The notes below the pieces were generated by a model. That model did not search any database. It saw nothing but the letters and a program-made list of their open reading frames with translations, and was not told where the DNA came from. From Bacteroidota bacterium (GTDB lineage: Bacteria > Bacteroidota > Bacteroidia > Bacteroidales > VadinHA17), in contig JANXXP010000382.1 in NCBI GenBank assembly GCA_025350595.1, forward strand, positions 1 to 35,899: a DNA stretch of 35,899 nucleotides, written 5' to 3'. The translations under genes and the position numbers were made by a program. The number at the start of each line of letters is the position of its first letter. Within the stretch, counting starts at the first letter, position 1. Shown here in pieces: positions 33,901 to 35,899 of this stretch.

Positions 33901-34229
33901 AGATAGAAACAATACATCCTGACAAGCTGGATATCGGAAGTTATCTGCCTGAGAAAAAGGATTTCACTAATCATGAGTTACAGTGCGAAGTAGGAGATCT
34001 GCTATATCTATTCTCTGACGGTTATGCTGATCAGTTTGGCGGACCAAATGGCAAGAAGTACAAATCTCAGCAATTCAGGGACTTTCTTGTCACATTGCAT
34101 GAAGAAACAATGGTCCGTCAAAAGTGGCTTCTCGATGAAGAAATTGAAGCATGGAAAGGTAATTTCCGACAGGTAGATGATATCCTTGTTATGGGTGTAA
34201 AAATCAGCGAAATAATAAAAGCAGAGTAA
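30990..34229 (+). CDS. Propeller sensor fused to SpoIIE-type phosphatase
   Basis: This 1079-residue membrane protein has a signal peptide, then about 14 short propeller repeats of the two-component-regulator type (W-x-G/W-F-G-T-x-x-G-L/I motifs, residues 40 to about 640). A Y_Y_Y domain (about 660-735), one membrane helix (about 738-757) and a coiled coil with KEELEDQKEELETQKEE-type heptads (about 758-825) follow. The C-terminus (about 826-1079) is a SpoIIE/PP2C phosphatase with SGDFFW, GDCTGHGVPGAFMS, YDGMDIALC and LYLFSDGYADQFGG metal-binding motifs. It replaces the usual histidine kinase output with a Ser/Thr phosphatase. Possible targets, such as an anti-sigma antagonist, are not encoded here. 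Confidence 0.92.
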   Translation: MKRINWYIIFFWLITVSTSSLAQTPFLKQHHLFKGKEDYNVNVIYQDPKGWIWFGTNKGLFRFDGINYTRYTISEGLAMDQVTAIYYNHDNKLWIGHKNGGITLFDGNTFQIFTPEESLGKIEITDITSDSTGVIWYSTLGEGAFRYDGRYLSNLSTDDGLSDKNIYDIEIDKKGIIWFATDNGITRYSGGKCDVISMKNGLNDNIVKVLKSSNDGRLWIGTQDQGLSVYDPGNKTFSSITGWNFGPVTGFTMSLEDEIWISTEKEGIVQLKLKTNEKPTYRKITSRQGLIDNRISTIVKDQEENIWIGGKHGVIQALPPVFEFLNKTNGTPFEMVYSLAKDNQENIWVTSESGLFRGIQDNNGQYEWSNISEKIKMPRDNYISLYLDNEGQIWAGTYGDGVFRINPENLKYVKFTIAQGLSDNNIISISGSNNLVWFSTLGGGISLYNIDKSRMSNYNKTELRDAYVYATKSDNKGRTWIAGSLKHPAYIYHDSLVVLDKNGQRFSQLYGVALDTSGAAWFNLRDKGLIRVMGDSIVVLGKKEGIAFDQIQSIIFDKFNNLLVISNRGFLFYKPKTGVIIEFGENSGLSYLYPVDNSVFPDKLGQIWIGTETGIIKYNPEYLQFIDKNPRVFLSLKNLFYNPIKSGKKSFRHNENNFTFGYTGIWFSNPEGLRYRYMLEGYDLKWNYSSRNQDRTFSMLPAGTYTFKVEVSLDDKNWYSSADSSFSFIVHPPFWKQWWFIGGMIILVISGIYYYIKQRVSNLEKAKEELEQEVQKRTEQIRKQNKELEDQKEELETQKEEIGLQRDLAEEQRDQIEIQQEEIKASIRYAHFIQTAVLPPKKQLDDILNDYFILNKPRDIVSGDFFWVAKNSTHIFFAVGDCTGHGVPGAFMSMLGISALNDIVKSLQTCKAATILNLLRDRVQESLHQGADRETVAYDGMDIALCILDPLTNKLQFAAAHNALYLIRNGEIETIHPDKLDIGSYLPEKKDFTNHELQCEVGDLLYLFSDGYADQFGGPNGKKYKSQQFRDFLVTLHEETMVRQKWLLDEEIEAWKGNFRQVDDILVMGVKISEIIKAE

Positions 34230-34232
34230 ATA

Positions 34233-34778
34233 TTATTTTGAAGAAATCCAGGCTGTTACCTTATCTGAATCAGGTTTTTCTTTTGAATAAATTACATCAA
34301 CAAGGTTTCCTTTTTCATCAATAAGATACTTCTGGAAGTTCCATTTCACCTCTGAATCCATTACTCCATTCTTCGCTTTGGAAGTAAGCCATTTGTAGAG
34401 AGGTGCCATATCATCACCCTTTACAGATATTTTCTCCATCATTGGAAATGTTACACCATAGTTTTCGGAACAGAATTTCCGGATGTCTGCTGCAGTTCCA
34501 GGCTCCTGATTAGCAAAGTTATTTGCCGGGAATCCAATTATTACAAGATTATCCTGATTCTTTACATACACCTCTTCAAGTTCTTTATATTGTGGAGTGA
34601 ATCCGCATTTGGAAGCCGTATTTACGACCATTACCTTTTTCCCTTTGAGTGAGGCAAAATCAAAATCTTTTCCTTCCAGAGTTTTTACTTTAAAATCATA
34701 AAATCCTGAGGATTGTGCTAAACCTGCCATTGATGTCATCATCAGAAAAAACACGATATTTAATTTATTAGTTTTCAT
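34233..34778 (-). CDS. Secreted glutathione peroxidase-like thiol peroxidase
   Basis: This 181-residue GPx-fold protein has a Sec signal (to about residue 22). The catalytic Cys58 lies in NTASKCGFTPQY; Gln91 in FPANNFANQEPG and Trp/Asn in VKWNFQKYL complete the GPx tetrad. The enzyme is Cys-dependent and probably uses thioredoxin-like reductants, since free periplasmic glutathione is unlikely in this phylum. Its stop is only 3 bp from the convergent propeller gene, and its start is 44 bp from the divergent CAP-domain gene. The role is peroxide removal outside the cytoplasm. Confidence 0.93.
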   Translation of the reverse strand: MKTNKLNIVFFLMMTSMAGLAQSSGFYDFKVKTLEGKDFDFASLKGKKVMVVNTASKCGFTPQYKELEEVYVKNQDNLVIIGFPANNFANQEPGTAADIRKFCSENYGVTFPMMEKISVKGDDMAPLYKWLTSKAKNGVMDSEVKWNFQKYLIDEKGNLVDVIYSKEKPDSDKVTAWISSK

Positions 34779-34822
34779 AATTATTTGGTTTATTTACAAC
34801 TTAAAACAAAAAGGAAAGAAAT

Positions 34823-35803
34823 ATGTTCGGAAAACTATGGAAAACGATTAAAATATTTTTGATAATAGCCATTGTCTTGATTTGCCTTCCTCATTCTATT
34901 CTGCCTCATTCTACATCAAATGTGGGGAAGGATGATTTTGAGAGCTATTTAAGGCTGAATGAAAGCGAAAAGAGACTTCCGGAATACAGAGATGACAATG
35001 AAGCCTTGAAACTTAAGCTGATGCAACTTGATAATATAAACATTAGCAGGAAGAAGTATAAAGCCGATCCGGTAAAACTGGATATTCTTGCTTCGAGGGT
35101 AGCAAATAAAATGAGCAGGGAAGCCGGAGAAAAGGATTTTACCGGACACTGGAACACATCTGGAGAAAAGCCTTATCACAGGTATGCATTTGCAGGAGGA
35201 TATGATCATGTATCAGAGAATGCATTCGGCTCATGGTCGTCTGATAATTATGACAAATCTTCTTCAAATATAAGTTCAATGATGAAGTCGGGGCATGATA
35301 AGTTCATGTCAGAAAGAGCGCCAAACGACGGACATAAACAAACAATAATTGACAAGCCTCATAATTATGTTGGGATTGGATACTATCTGGATGGAAAACA
35401 GTTCAGGTATTATGAAGAATTTATAGACAGGTATCTTGAATTTGAGAATATCCCTTCAAGTCTGAAAGTCGGTGAAGCAGGAAGTATCACAGTTAAAACC
35501 AGAGGCGAAAATTTTCTCTATTTTATGGTTATCTATTATGAAAAATTCACTGAACCTATGACGTCTGAACAAATTAAACGCAAGGGAGGGTATGATGATT
35601 ATACAAATGAAGAATACAAAAGCATAGCCGCATGGGATCTATCACGCTATAGAAACGGCACCTTATATCAGATACCACTTAAGTTTTCAAAGGAAGGACT
35701 ATACTATATTCAGATCTACTGTGATAAAAATGAAATAAAATCAGGATCTCTGAATACTAAAGGTAAATCACCGGTTAGCGGAATAGTAATTAAGGTTAAT
35801 TAA
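34823..35803 (+). CDS. CAP/SCP-domain secreted protein
   Basis: This 326-residue protein has an N-terminal membrane or signal segment (about 8-25) and a CAP domain (about 75-200). Segments such as FTGHWNTSGEKPYHRYAFAG, SENAFG and a later GHKQTI...NYVGIGY fit the CAP cavity His/Glu pattern, though the canonical HN..R motifs are loose. A C-terminal beta-rich part of about 120 residues is unassigned. Bacterial CAP proteins are extracellular and of unclear activity. It ends just before the heptamer array at 35806. Confidence 0.78.
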   Translation: MFGKLWKTIKIFLIIAIVLICLPHSILPHSTSNVGKDDFESYLRLNESEKRLPEYRDDNEALKLKLMQLDNINISRKKYKADPVKLDILASRVANKMSREAGEKDFTGHWNTSGEKPYHRYAFAGGYDHVSENAFGSWSSDNYDKSSSNISSMMKSGHDKFMSERAPNDGHKQTIIDKPHNYVGIGYYLDGKQFRYYEEFIDRYLEFENIPSSLKVGEAGSITVKTRGENFLYFMVIYYEKFTEPMTSEQIKRKGGYDDYTNEEYKSIAAWDLSRYRNGTLYQIPLKFSKEGLYYIQIYCDKNEIKSGSLNTKGKSPVSGIVIKVN

Positions 35804-35805
35804 AT

Positions 35806-35840
35806 GGTATGCGGTATTCGGTATTCAGTATTCAGTATTC
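35806..35840. repeat. Heptanucleotide tandem array (GGTATTC-type, 5 units)
   Basis: Five 7-bp units run in tandem: GGTATGC, GGTATTC twice, then AGTATTC twice. The first unit, read as CGGTATG, is the reverse complement of the CATACCG pair at 2607-2620. The array begins 3 bp after the CAP gene's stop codon. Confidence 0.75.
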
Positions 35841-35870
35841 GGAAAGTAAAACCTTAATCGACTGACGATC

Positions 35871-35898
35871 TGATTACTGATTACTGATTACTGATTAC
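35871..35898. repeat. Heptanucleotide tandem array (TGATTAC x4)
   Basis: Four perfect copies of TGATTAC lie here; the array probably continues past the window end. It is separated by 30 bp from the GGTATTC-type array and is likely the same class of short tandem repeat. Confidence 0.75.
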
Positions 35899-35899
35899 T

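Overview
The window looks like a chromosomal segment of an AT-rich, anaerobic or microaerophilic member of the Bacteroidota, close to uncultured Bacteroidales/Marinilabiliales-type lineages. The signs are: promoter -7 boxes of the Bacteroidota form TAnnTTTG; few strong Shine-Dalgarno sequences; family-typical proteins (DUF5777 barrel, two-component-propeller/Y_Y_Y regulator, MacB/FtsX permease of about 780 aa, LytTR/LytS pairs, DUF6132); and many SusD-less lipoproteins and secreted proteins. No rRNA, tRNA, CRISPR array or complete insertion sequence was found.

Region 1 (1-9493) is a sulfur-redox island built around an FNR-like regulator. Leftward from the regulator run a three-subunit polysulfide/thiosulfate reductase (PsrABC type), two half-size YeeE/YedE sulfur transporters, an exported rhodanese-like protein that has lost its catalytic cysteine, and a small secreted protein. 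Rightward run a sulfide:quinone oxidoreductase-like flavoprotein, a single-cysteine DsrC/TusE protein and a DsrE-type protein. The divergent control region (7106-7371) holds two CRP-type palindromes 22 bp apart, which fit the recognition helix of the regulator. Together these genes could reduce and oxidise sulfane sulfur at the quinone pool and pass persulfides through protein cysteines.

Region 2 (9494-13809) holds an ETF:quinone oxidoreductase and a fused EtfB-EtfA, preceded by a 71-bp imperfect inverted repeat. It is followed by decayed intergenic DNA with the tail of a ProC-like gene. Region 3 (13806-17603) has a YD-repeat-like lipoprotein, DUF302, a CDF-like membrane protein, a damaged DUF2892-DUF6132-thioredoxin operon and a second Crp/Fnr regulator. 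Region 4 (17610-26691) has a CHAD protein, a LytS/LytTR pair behind an FtsX-type permease, and the set phosphofructokinase-SixA-polyphosphate kinase. Region 5 (26790-35899) has an ICMT-like methyltransferase, MetA, a Rieske-cytochrome c-DUF5777-YceI electron-transfer/cell-envelope cluster, a large propeller/SpoIIE sensor phosphatase, a secreted glutathione peroxidase and a CAP-domain protein. It ends in heptanucleotide tandem repeats.

The most interesting material is the sulfur island with its hybrid FNR/CRP regulator, the cysteine-relocated rhodanese, the broken thioredoxin, and the dispersed 7-bp repeats. All functions are read from sequence motifs and gene order; no search was run.
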